Assembly (NCBI GenBank): GCA_947588665.1
Contig: CANPYU010000040.1
Coordinates: 1-8,565, forward strand
Direction of reading: 5' to 3'
DNA length: 8,565 nt
Origin: an uncultured Bacilli bacterium
Lineage (GTDB): Bacteria > Bacillota_I > Bacilli_A > RF39 > UBA660
Both the position numbers and the translations under genes were made by a program. The notes beneath the pieces were generated by a model that was not told the DNA's origin, searched no databases, and saw only the letters and a program-made list of their open reading frames with translations. Below are positions 1 through 5,338 of this stretch, piece by piece (position 1 is the stretch's first letter; the number at the start of each line of letters is the position of its first letter).

Positions 1-2
1 GC

Positions 3-287
3 TTAATAACAATGGATGAAGTAATATATGCTGGAGGATTTGCAGGACAAAATAATACGAGCTATTGGTTATATACAGGTAAGGGTTATTGGACCATGTC
101 TCCGTATTACTTTAGCGGTAGTGTTGCTAGTGTTTTCTTTGTGAAAGACAATGGCAACCTCAACAGTACCGGCGTGCTTGGCACGTATGGTATTCGTCCA
201 GTAATAAATTTGGAGGCTGATATACAATTCACTACAACTGGAAAAGGAGATAAAGGAACTTCTTCTAATCCATATATAGTCCAATAG
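3..287 (+). CDS. C-terminal part of a surface protein with a C-type-lectin/DUF6273-like end (5' truncated by window)
   Basis: The frame is open from the window edge, so this is the end of a longer gene; the ATG at 12 is probably internal. About 94 codons are visible, ending in TAG. The protein shows a SYWLYTGKGYWTMSP stretch, a variable-looking middle, then YGIRPVINL and a GDGTSSNPYIV-like tail. This 'tryptophan-x-MSP ... GxRPVINL' layout is typical of the C-terminal domain of Firmicutes surface proteins related to DUF6273 and to C-type-lectin/formylglycine-enzyme folds; I recognise it by pattern only. Function is unknown; ligand binding at the cell surface is an inference. Codons 147-185 are unusually GC-rich (23 of 39 bases) and rich in NNC codons compared with the rest of the window. 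A stem-loop and a terminator follow directly. Confidence 0.75.
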   Translation, partial: LITMDEVIYAGGFAGQNNTSYWLYTGKGYWTMSPYYFSGSVASVFFVKDNGNLNSTGVLGTYGIRPVINLEADIQFTTTGKGDKGTSSNPYIVQ

Positions 288-301
288 TTGGATAATTATT
301 A

Positions 302-336
302 CTTGCCTAAATTGCTCTAACTTATATTTGGGCAAG
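302..336. repeat. 11-bp stem-loop just downstream of the surface-protein gene
   Basis: CTTGCCTAAAT at 302-312 pairs with ATTTGGGCAAG at 326-336. That is 11 pairs with one G-T wobble, around a 13-nt loop. It starts 15 bp after the stop codon and has no T tract behind it, so it is not itself a standard terminator. It may protect the 3' end of the mRNA. If the upstream gene is a retroelement target, it could instead be a DNA hairpin of the kind found near such targets. Confidence 0.6.
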
Positions 337-348
337 ATTAAATTCCAT

Positions 349-370
349 GGGGAGTTATCTCCTCTTTTTT
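349..370 (+). terminator. Rho-independent terminator after the 5' truncated surface-protein gene
   Basis: GGGGAG (349-354) pairs with CTCCTC (359-364) around a TTAT loop; one of the six pairs is G-T. Six T residues follow directly (365-370). It lies about 60 bp after the stop codon of the partial gene and before the next promoter, so it separates the two transcription units. Confidence 0.85.
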
Positions 371-409
371 GTTGCTGTTTAGTTAAATAAAATTTATTTA
401 GTTTTACGA

Positions 410-438
410 TTGCTTTTTGTTATTCTTTAAGTTATAAT
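410..438 (+). promoter_or_regulatory. Sigma-A-type promoter for the two-gene surface operon
   Basis: TTGCTT (410-415) and TATAAT (433-438) are separated by exactly 17 bp. This predicts a start near 445 and a leader of about 24 nt, with the SD AAAGGGG at 454-460, 8 nt before the ATG at 469. Just upstream lies an AT-only palindrome (384-400, TAAATAAA-A-TTTATTTA), which could be an UP-like element or operator but may be chance in such AT-rich DNA. Confidence 0.75.
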
Positions 439-468
439 AATATTATATATGGTAAAGGGGCTGTAATT

Positions 469-1788
469 ATGAATAATAATGAAAATAATGAAGGTTTGAA
501 TTCTTTTTCTTTGGGAAATATTGATAATACTGGTGTGCCTAATCCTCAGGTACCTCAAGAAAATGGAAATGTGAGTCCTGTGTCGGAGGTAGATTCAATT
601 GGAATGGATAGTTTAGATGTTCCGCCAAGTCCCCATTTGGATAGTTCTCCAAATATGGATACACCACAACCTGTGAATCCTATTCCTGAACCAACACAAA
701 CTATTCCAGATCTTAATCAAGTACCGCCGGTTGCGCCAGCAGCATATGATGTTCCACAGCCTATTAATGATTTAAATACCACACCTTTTATGAATGATAT
801 TGGAACTGTTCCACCAATTCCTGATACGCCTGTTGTTGGAGCACCTAGTATTGAGGAGCCTTCTAAGCCTAAGAAAAAATCTGGAGTTCCTAAGCCACTT
901 TTTATATTAATTGTTGTACTTGCTTTAGCGGCAGTTGGGGTAGGAGTTTATATTATTCTTGGAATGTCGAGAAGATCTATAAGTGTGGTAACTAAAAATG
1001 TTGAAATTGAAATAAATGGAGAGGTTTCTAATAATATTACTGATTATGCTACTTTTAGTGGAATAGATAGTAGTAGTTGTTCTTTAGATACAAGTGCAAT
1101 TGAGGATACAAGTGAGCTTGGCAAAGAATATAATTTTATAATAACTTGTAAAGATACAAAATATACAGGTACAGCGACAATTGTAGATTCAGTAGCTCCT
1201 GATGTTTCAACTAAACCATTAAGTGTTGGATTAAATGAGAATGTTGTTGCCGGAGATTTTATTGATGGTGATTGTAAAGATGAAACTGAATGTACTTATA
1301 GCTTTAAAGATGAAGAGAAAGTTAAAGAATATTTAGCTAAAGAAGGAACTTATACAGATGTAGTTATAGTAATTAGAGATGAAGCTGGTAATGAAACAGA
1401 AAAAATTGTTACTTTGGAAGTTAATTCTACTTTAGCAAGTTTATATTTGAATTGTCAAAAAGATGTAAATGGTTATTCTGAAATTACTAAATTGGGGTTA
1501 AATAATCAGAATTTATTTAATAAAACAGGAATAAAGACTTATACATTTAAATTAACAAGTGAGACTTATAATACTCTTAAAGCAGAAAATCAGGATAAAG
1601 AGACGATGACGTATCAGAATCTTACAGGAAAACCTACATTTAATGATGAAGAGTTAACATTAGTGTTATCTAGAAATGTTACTTATGAAGAATTAAGTAG
1701 TGAAGTAAATGGGACTATACCAGAAGCATATGGTGAGTTAAGAGATTTTTATGGTAATATGGGATATGCTTGTACAATTGGCTATTAA
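469..1788 (+). CDS. Single-pass membrane protein: Pro-rich cytoplasmic tail and Ig-like external domains
   Basis: This protein of 439 residues is not one I can name. Residues 1-142 are low-complexity and rich in Pro, Asn, Asp and Val, with no signal peptide. A basic stretch (KPKKKSGVPK) leads into one membrane segment at about 144-166, followed by SRR. The positive charge before the segment suggests the N-terminus is inside. Residues 168 to the end are beta-rich and look like two Ig/HYR-type (DUF5011-like) modules, with a DSVAPDV boundary and a characteristic VIRDEAGNETEKIVTLEV-type end. A less clear C-terminal domain follows. Six cysteines fall in three near pairs (SSSC/ITC, GDC/TEC, LNC/YAC), suggesting disulphides outside the cell. 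The start is set by AAAGGGG 8 nt upstream. The next gene begins 15 bp after the stop, so the two are probably cotranscribed. A scaffold or envelope-sensing role is only a guess. Confidence 0.85.
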   Translation: MNNNENNEGLNSFSLGNIDNTGVPNPQVPQENGNVSPVSEVDSIGMDSLDVPPSPHLDSSPNMDTPQPVNPIPEPTQTIPDLNQVPPVAPAAYDVPQPINDLNTTPFMNDIGTVPPIPDTPVVGAPSIEEPSKPKKKSGVPKPLFILIVVLALAAVGVGVYIILGMSRRSISVVTKNVEIEINGEVSNNITDYATFSGIDSSSCSLDTSAIEDTSELGKEYNFIITCKDTKYTGTATIVDSVAPDVSTKPLSVGLNENVVAGDFIDGDCKDETECTYSFKDEEKVKEYLAKEGTYTDVVIVIRDEAGNETEKIVTLEVNSTLASLYLNCQKDVNGYSEITKLGLNNQNLFNKTGIKTYTFKLTSETYNTLKAENQDKETMTYQNLTGKPTFNDEELTLVLSRNVTYEELSSEVNGTIPEAYGELRDFYGNMGYACTIGY

Positions 1789-1803
1789 GGTTTGGTGAGA
1801 ATA

Positions 1804-2973
1804 ATGAAAAAAAATTTAATTTTGTTTATTTTATTACTATTTGTTGTTCAATTAAAGGATGTTCAAGCTGCAAGAGTTGATTTTGGTAAAGACATTGGAC
1901 TTAAATGTCAAGCTGTAAATAAAGAAACTGGAGAACAAGTTTGTGATTTAGGTTTTCAGATAACAGGAGGTTCTATTTCAACTTTTAATAGTGTGACAGT
2001 TACTTTTACTTTACATAATGTTTCTTTTGATAGTAGTGATGTGAAATTAGCTAATAATTGGTATATGGATAAAAATAGTAATACAGTTTATACTTTTGAT
2101 ACAACTGATACTTCTTTTGGTGTTGGTTATCATACAATGGCTACAATAACTTTTCATAAAGACTTATCTGCAACTGACTGTTATATTTTATATCAATATG
2201 ATTTTGATAAGATAACAAGAAGCTGTTCTTCTTATCAGGAAGTTTATTATAATAAAAGTGGGCAACAAGTTTCTCAAGAAGTTTATTTAGAAGAATGTTT
2301 TTCTCATTATTGTGAAGTAGTAAATGATCATTATTATGGCTCATCTGGTACAAAAGTTCAACAAGATCAATATCAAAGTGAATGTACAGAAATTGAAGAA
2401 AAAAAATATTGTAAAGTTGAAGATCAAGATGATGGTAGCAAGAAATATTATGGTAAAGAGGGAACAGAGGTACAAGAAAGTGTATATAAAAAGGATTGTT
2501 TTACGCATATTTGTGAAGTTATAGATGAACAACATTATGATAATGAAGGAAATGAAGTGGAAGAGGATGAGTTTAAAAAAGACTGTTTTCCACATTATTG
2601 TGAATTTGTTGATAATACTTATTATGATATAAATGGTGAAGAAGTAGATAAAGAAGAGTATGAGGCCTCATGTAAACCATCTGAAATATTTGTGTGTGAA
2701 GTAAAAGATGGGGTATATTATGGAATAGAAGGAAATGTAGTTACAAAAGAAAAACATGAGATAGAATGTTTTAAACATTCTTGTGAAGTAGTTTATGGAA
2801 CATATTTTGATTTAGATGGAACTGTTATAGATAAAGAAACTTATGATAAGCATTGTGCTTCGATTGAAAATCCATCAACTGGAGAAATTTATCCTATATT
2901 GGTGGTTATGTTTTTAGCAGGAAGTGGGTTAATGATTTATAAATATACTAAAAATCGTAATAAATTCATTTAA
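1804..2973 (+). CDS. Secreted, Cys-repeat surface protein with NPSTG sorting signal
   Basis: This protein has 389 residues from the ATG at 1804. A TTG at 1792 is also in frame, but GGTGAG at 1794-1799 is the SD for 1804. Residues 1-22 are a signal peptide (MKKN, a hydrophobic core, VQA before the cut). Residues 23-140 form a beta-rich domain resembling cohesin/Ig-like modules. Residues 141-351 hold seven repeats, each bounded by cysteines. The C-terminus has NPSTG (356-360), a hydrophobic segment (about 363-380) and a basic tail (KYTKNRNK). That is the layout of a sortase sorting signal with Asn in place of Leu of LPXTG. The protein is therefore probably displayed on the wall, or membrane-held if no matching sortase exists. 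It shares an operon with the upstream membrane protein, also Cys-bearing outside. Function is unknown; adhesion or stalk formation is inference. Confidence 0.88.
   Translation: MKKNLILFILLLFVVQLKDVQAARVDFGKDIGLKCQAVNKETGEQVCDLGFQITGGSISTFNSVTVTFTLHNVSFDSSDVKLANNWYMDKNSNTVYTFDTTDTSFGVGYHTMATITFHKDLSATDCYILYQYDFDKITRSCSSYQEVYYNKSGQQVSQEVYLEECFSHYCEVVNDHYYGSSGTKVQQDQYQSECTEIEEKKYCKVEDQDDGSKKYYGKEGTEVQESVYKKDCFTHICEVIDEQHYDNEGNEVEEDEFKKDCFPHYCEFVDNTYYDINGEEVDKEEYEASCKPSEIFVCEVKDGVYYGIEGNVVTKEKHEIECFKHSCEVVYGTYFDLDGTVIDKETYDKHCASIENPSTGEIYPILVVMFLAGSGLMIYKYTKNRNKFI
2224..2856 (+). repeat. Seven tandem Cys-bounded protein repeats (coding)
   Basis: The unit is 25 residues with a Cys at each end: C-E-V-x4-[YH]-[YF]-x3-G-x2-V-x4-[YFH]-x3-C. 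Most copies are joined by a 4-residue linker of the form F-x-H-x; two linkers are longer (TEIEEKKY, KPSEIFV). Copy three carries a 5-residue insertion, giving 30 residues. The G, the V and the aromatic pair are kept in nearly all seven copies, although the DNA copies are well diverged. The conserved spacing suggests one small disulphide-closed module per repeat. I do not know a named family for it, though YY-x3-G-x2-V-type units do occur in surface proteins of this bacterial group. Confidence 0.9.
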
Positions 2974-2975
2974 AT

Positions 2976-2995
2976 AAGCAGAAATGCTTTTTTTT
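2976..2995 (+). terminator. Rho-independent terminator of the surface operon
   Basis: AAGCA (2976-2980) and TGCTT (2985-2989) close a GAAA tetraloop, and T residues continue to 2995. It begins 3 bases after the stop codon. The stem is short, so leakage into the two-component genes is possible. Its right arm also takes part in a second, mutually exclusive hairpin (2980-3006). Confidence 0.7.
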
Positions 2996-3017
2996 CATGC
3001 ATTTCTCACATTTTTTT
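2980..3017 (+). promoter_or_regulatory. Alternative hairpin and second T tract overlapping the terminator
   Basis: AGAAATGC (2980-2987) is the exact reverse complement of GCATTTCT (2999-3006). This forms an 8-bp stem with an 11-nt loop, followed by CACA and seven T residues (3011-3017). It cannot form together with the terminator stem at 2976-2989, because both use 2985-2987. It could be a second, weaker terminator for read-through, or an attenuator-like switch between the surface operon and the regulator gene. Confidence 0.4.
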
Positions 3018-3025
3018 GATATTAT
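2993..3025 (+). promoter_or_regulatory. Putative autoregulated promoter of the response regulator gene
   Basis: The -10 candidate is TATTAT (3020-3025), with no good -35. In place of a -35 are two 11-bp phased units, TTTCATGCATT (2993-3003) and TCTCACATTTT (3004-3014), with CAT and CAC exactly 11 bp apart. The last CAC lies 10 nt before the -10 box. The stronger element at 5091-5134 has the same geometry. OmpR/PhoB-family regulators typically bind direct repeats with 11-bp phasing that replace the -35. The SD TAGGAGTGAT (3031-3040) follows, 3 nt before the ATG. The T-rich context makes chance matches easy. Confidence 0.45.
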
Positions 3026-3043
3026 ATATTTAGGAGTGATTAC

Positions 3044-3706
3044 ATGAAAGTTTTAATATGTGATGATGAAGAGTTAATTAGAGATGTTATTAAAGAATAT
3101 TTATTAATGGAGCATTTTGAAGTGGTAGAAGCCAGTAATGGGATTGAAGCTATAGAACAAGTTAAAAATAAAGATATTGATTTAGTAGTTATGGATATTA
3201 TGATGCCTAAAATGGATGGATATCAAGCGATAAGAGAAATAAAAAAAATAAAAGATATACCTTTTATTATGCTTAGTGCAAGAGGTGAAGAATTTGACAA
3301 GTTATATGGTTTTGATTTAGGAGTAGATGATTATGTTACTAAACCTTTTTCACCGAAAGAATTAGTAGCAAGAATTAAAGCTGTTACTAAAAGAATGCAA
3401 AATGAAGCGGTTGTTTTTAAATATAAAAGTTTAGTATTAGATGATTTAGCTCATGAGGTTAGAATAGATAATGAAAAGATAGAATTAACTCCTAAAGAGT
3501 ATGATTTACTTAAATATTTTATGCAAAATAAAAATATAGCTTTATCTAGAGATACAATTCTTACTAATATTTGGGGATATGATTTTTTTGGAGATGAAAG
3601 AACCGTAGATACTCATGTTAAAACTTTAAGAAATAATTTAGGAAAGTATCGAAATTTAATTACAACTGTTAGAGGAATGGGGTATAAATTTGAAATTAAA
3701 GAATAA
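3044..3706 (+). CDS. OmpR/PhoB-family response regulator
   Basis: This cytoplasmic transcription factor of 220 residues has the usual family length. The receiver domain spans about 1-115, with the acidic pair D7-D8, the phosphate acceptor D51 (in VVMDIMMPKMDG), S78 and K100 (in TKPF), so it should accept phosphate. A linker leads to a winged-helix Trans_reg_C domain at about 124-219, including LTPKEYDLLKYF, RTVDTHVKTLRNNL and the hairpin wing VRGMGYKFE. It probably takes phosphate from the kinase encoded right behind it, whose start lies inside this gene. The start is fixed by TAGGAGTGAT just upstream. The closest named types would be PhoP, YycF or ArlR, but the sequence alone does not tell me which, so I give no symbol. 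Candidate binding sites of the right shape lie at 2993-3014 and 5091-5123. Confidence 0.95.
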   Translation: MKVLICDDEELIRDVIKEYLLMEHFEVVEASNGIEAIEQVKNKDIDLVVMDIMMPKMDGYQAIREIKKIKDIPFIMLSARGEEFDKLYGFDLGVDDYVTKPFSPKELVARIKAVTKRMQNEAVVFKYKSLVLDDLAHEVRIDNEKIELTPKEYDLLKYFMQNKNIALSRDTILTNIWGYDFFGDERTVDTHVKTLRNNLGKYRNLITTVRGMGYKFEIKE

Positions 3707-5075
3707 TACAAATAGTATTAATTTTAAAACATTATTATATTTAATTGTTTTTAGTATAACAATATTGTTATTTTTAATGTTTTCTCAATCTTTATTATTA
3801 AAGTTTAGTTATGAGAGATATCAAGAAAAAAAGATTAAAAATATTGCTAATGATATTAGAAATTATTCAGAAGAAGAACTTTTTTCTAAGTTAGAGACTA
3901 TAGCTTATGATAATAGTGTTTGTGCAGAATATGTTATGAATAATAATACTATAACTTATAATACTTTGATGGTGGGATGTGGACTTAATAAAAATAATAG
4001 TCAAATAATTAATTTAATGACAGAAATTATGAGTGAAAATAAAAATACTAAACATATTAAATTAAATAATAAACTTAATGATACAAAAGCTATATTATCA
4101 GGAATAAAAGTTAGTAAAGGGTATGTTTTTTTATATTCACCTTTAGAAGATATAGATGGGGCTAATATAGTTCTTAGAAATCAATTAGTTTTTTTGACTG
4201 TTTTAGTTATATTTTTTGCTTGTTTAATATCATTATTTTTATCAAATAAAATTACTAATCCGATTGTGAAAATTACAGAAAAAGCTAAAAAAATGAGAGA
4301 AGGAAATTATGATATAAAGTTTGATCGTAGTGAAATATTAGAGATTGATGAACTTGCGGATACACTTAACCATTTAGGTGAGGATTTATCAAAAATAGAT
4401 GAATTAAGACGTGATTTAATGGCTAATGTTTCTCATGATCTTAAAACACCTCTTACAATGATTAGGGCATATGCAGAGATGGTAAGAGATATTTCTTATA
4501 AAGATAAAGATAAGATGGATAAAGATTTAAATGTAATTATTGAAGAAACTGAAAGATTAAATATATTAGTTAATGATATTTTAGATTTATCAAAAATGCA
4601 GGCTGATGCTGATACTTTAAATATAGAAGAATTTGATTTAACTCAAGTAATAAATGAAGTAATGAGACGATATGAAATTCTTAAAACAACAGAAGATTAT
4701 AAATTTATTGTAGATTTACCTGAGAAAGCAATTATTAAGGCTGATAAGCAAAAAATAATGCAGGTTATTTATAATTTAATTAATAATGCGATTAATTATA
4801 CTGGGGATGATAAAGTAGTTTATATTACAGTTAAAAATTCAAAGAAAGAATATATTGTTGAAGTTAGAGATACAGGTAAAGGAATTAAGAAAGATGAAAT
4901 ACCATATATTTGGGATAAGTATTATAAAAAAGATAAGAAACATCAAAGAAATGTAGTATCAACTGGGATTGGTCTTTCTATAGTTAAAGAAATTCTTTCG
5001 AAACATAAATTTGATTATGGAGTTAAAAGTATTTTAAAGAAAGGTAGTACATTTTACTTTAAAATAAAAAAATAA
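3690..5075 (+). CDS. Membrane sensor histidine kinase, partner of the upstream regulator
   Basis: 461 residues. TM1 is at about 14-36, an external sensor region at 37-164, TM2 at about 166-188, and a HAMP domain at about 186-240. The HisKA domain has H249 in VSHDLKTPLT. The HATPase domain has an N box around N366 (NLINNAINY), DTGKG at 394-398, the WDKYYK F box and GIGLS at 426-430. All catalytic motifs are intact, and no PAS domain is visible. The sensor region is short and has two cysteines, C78 and C97, which could form a disulphide; the signal is unknown. The start is a TTG inside the regulator gene (17-bp overlap). No ATG occurs in frame before TM1, so TTG is the only sensible choice and suggests translational coupling. 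No strong terminator follows; a promoter with phased repeats begins 16 bp after the stop. Confidence 0.93.
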   Translation: MKLKNNTNSINFKTLLYLIVFSITILLFLMFSQSLLLKFSYERYQEKKIKNIANDIRNYSEEELFSKLETIAYDNSVCAEYVMNNNTITYNTLMVGCGLNKNNSQIINLMTEIMSENKNTKHIKLNNKLNDTKAILSGIKVSKGYVFLYSPLEDIDGANIVLRNQLVFLTVLVIFFACLISLFLSNKITNPIVKITEKAKKMREGNYDIKFDRSEILEIDELADTLNHLGEDLSKIDELRRDLMANVSHDLKTPLTMIRAYAEMVRDISYKDKDKMDKDLNVIIEETERLNILVNDILDLSKMQADADTLNIEEFDLTQVINEVMRRYEILKTTEDYKFIVDLPEKAIIKADKQKIMQVIYNLINNAINYTGDDKVVYITVKNSKKEYIVEVRDTGKGIKKDEIPYIWDKYYKKDKKHQRNVVSTGIGLSIVKEILSKHKFDYGVKSILKKGSTFYFKIKK

Positions 5076-5090
5076 TGTAAATCTTTTTTC

Positions 5091-5134
5091 TTTCACTTGT
5101 TTTACACAAATATTTCACATTGAAGTGGTATCAT
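5091..5134 (+). promoter_or_regulatory. PhoB-like promoter: three 11-bp phased repeats plus -10 box
   Basis: TTTCACTTGTT (5091-5101), TTACACAAATA (5102-5112) and TTTCACATTGA (5113-5123) form three head-to-tail units whose CAC cores sit exactly 11 bp apart. TATCAT (5129-5134) is the -10 box; no consensus -35 exists where one is expected (5106-5111). This is the layout of promoters activated by OmpR/PhoB-type regulators, where the repeats stand in for the -35. Such a regulator is encoded 1.4 kb upstream. The predicted start is near 5141. Confidence 0.6.
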
Positions 5135-5140
5135 TAAAAC

Positions 5141-5262
5141 ATGGAAGGAGGAAGATAAAGAGAAAAAAATATATACACACTTTATAAACCTATACAAGAA
5201 AAAATAATAACATATAAACTCAAACTCACACTTTAAGAGAAGACATTAACTTCTCTTTTGTT
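5141..5262 (+). ncRNA. Candidate small RNA (about 120 nt) under the phased-repeat promoter
   Basis: A promoter with a start near 5141 and a terminator ending near 5262 bracket a stretch without a convincing gene. It opens with an SD-like AAGGAGG (5145-5151), yet no ATG, GTG or TTG follows at a usable distance. The first ATG, at the predicted RNA 5' end (5141), gives only five codons. From 5163 to 5236 there is one G and 13 C in 74 bases, unlike the G>C coding strands around it, so it looks like unstructured A/C-rich RNA rather than a decayed gene. It could be a small RNA made in response to the two-component system. Other readings are a leader left by a lost gene, or a tiny peptide with a non-standard start. 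Confidence 0.35.
5235..5262 (+). terminator. Rho-independent terminator before the pyrophosphatase gene
   Basis: AAGAGAAG (5235-5242) pairs perfectly with CTTCTCTT (5250-5257) around the loop ACATTAA, and is followed by TTGTT. It ends transcription from the phased-repeat promoter, and any read-through from the kinase gene, before ppaC. Confidence 0.8.
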
Positions 5263-5286
5263 ATGCTATTTTAAGCTGTTTTATAC

Positions 5287-5323
5287 TTTCTTTTATTTGT
5301 AATTTATGGTATTATTTTAATAC
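5287..5323 (+). promoter_or_regulatory. Probable promoter of the pyrophosphatase operon, with small dyad
   Basis: TTTCTT (5287-5292), a 17-bp spacer and TATTAT (5310-5315) form a plausible but weak promoter. A dyad GTATTA-TTT-TAATAC (5309-5323) covers the -10 box and the start region and could be an operator or a 5'-end hairpin. The SD is the weak AAAGAAGTGAT (5325-5335), 3 nt before the ATG. Confidence 0.45.
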
Positions 5324-5338
5324 GAAAGAAGTGATTAG

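Noticed and set aside
69..335. Open frame of 88 codons on the minus strand
   Set aside because: It runs antisense to the partial surface gene and through the stem-loop. It has no SD, and its product is not domain-like.
1792..1803. TTG at 1792 as start of the Cys-repeat protein
   Set aside because: It overlaps the SD GGTGAG, and the ATG at 1804 gives a normal MKK signal peptide.
2141..2595. Three open frames (two minus strand, one plus strand) inside the Cys-repeat gene
   Set aside because: They are by-products of the AT-rich, repetitive coding sequence, have no SD, and give low-complexity products (I/F/N/K-rich).
3044..5075. Naming the pair PhoP/PhoR
   Set aside because: The binding-site shape fits the whole OmpR/PhoB family, the kinase has no PAS domain, and no phosphate-transport gene is in the window.
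5051..5090. Terminator directly after the kinase gene (TTTAC/GTAAA, then T run)
   Set aside because: The stem is only 5 bp with a very large loop, so it is too weak to call.
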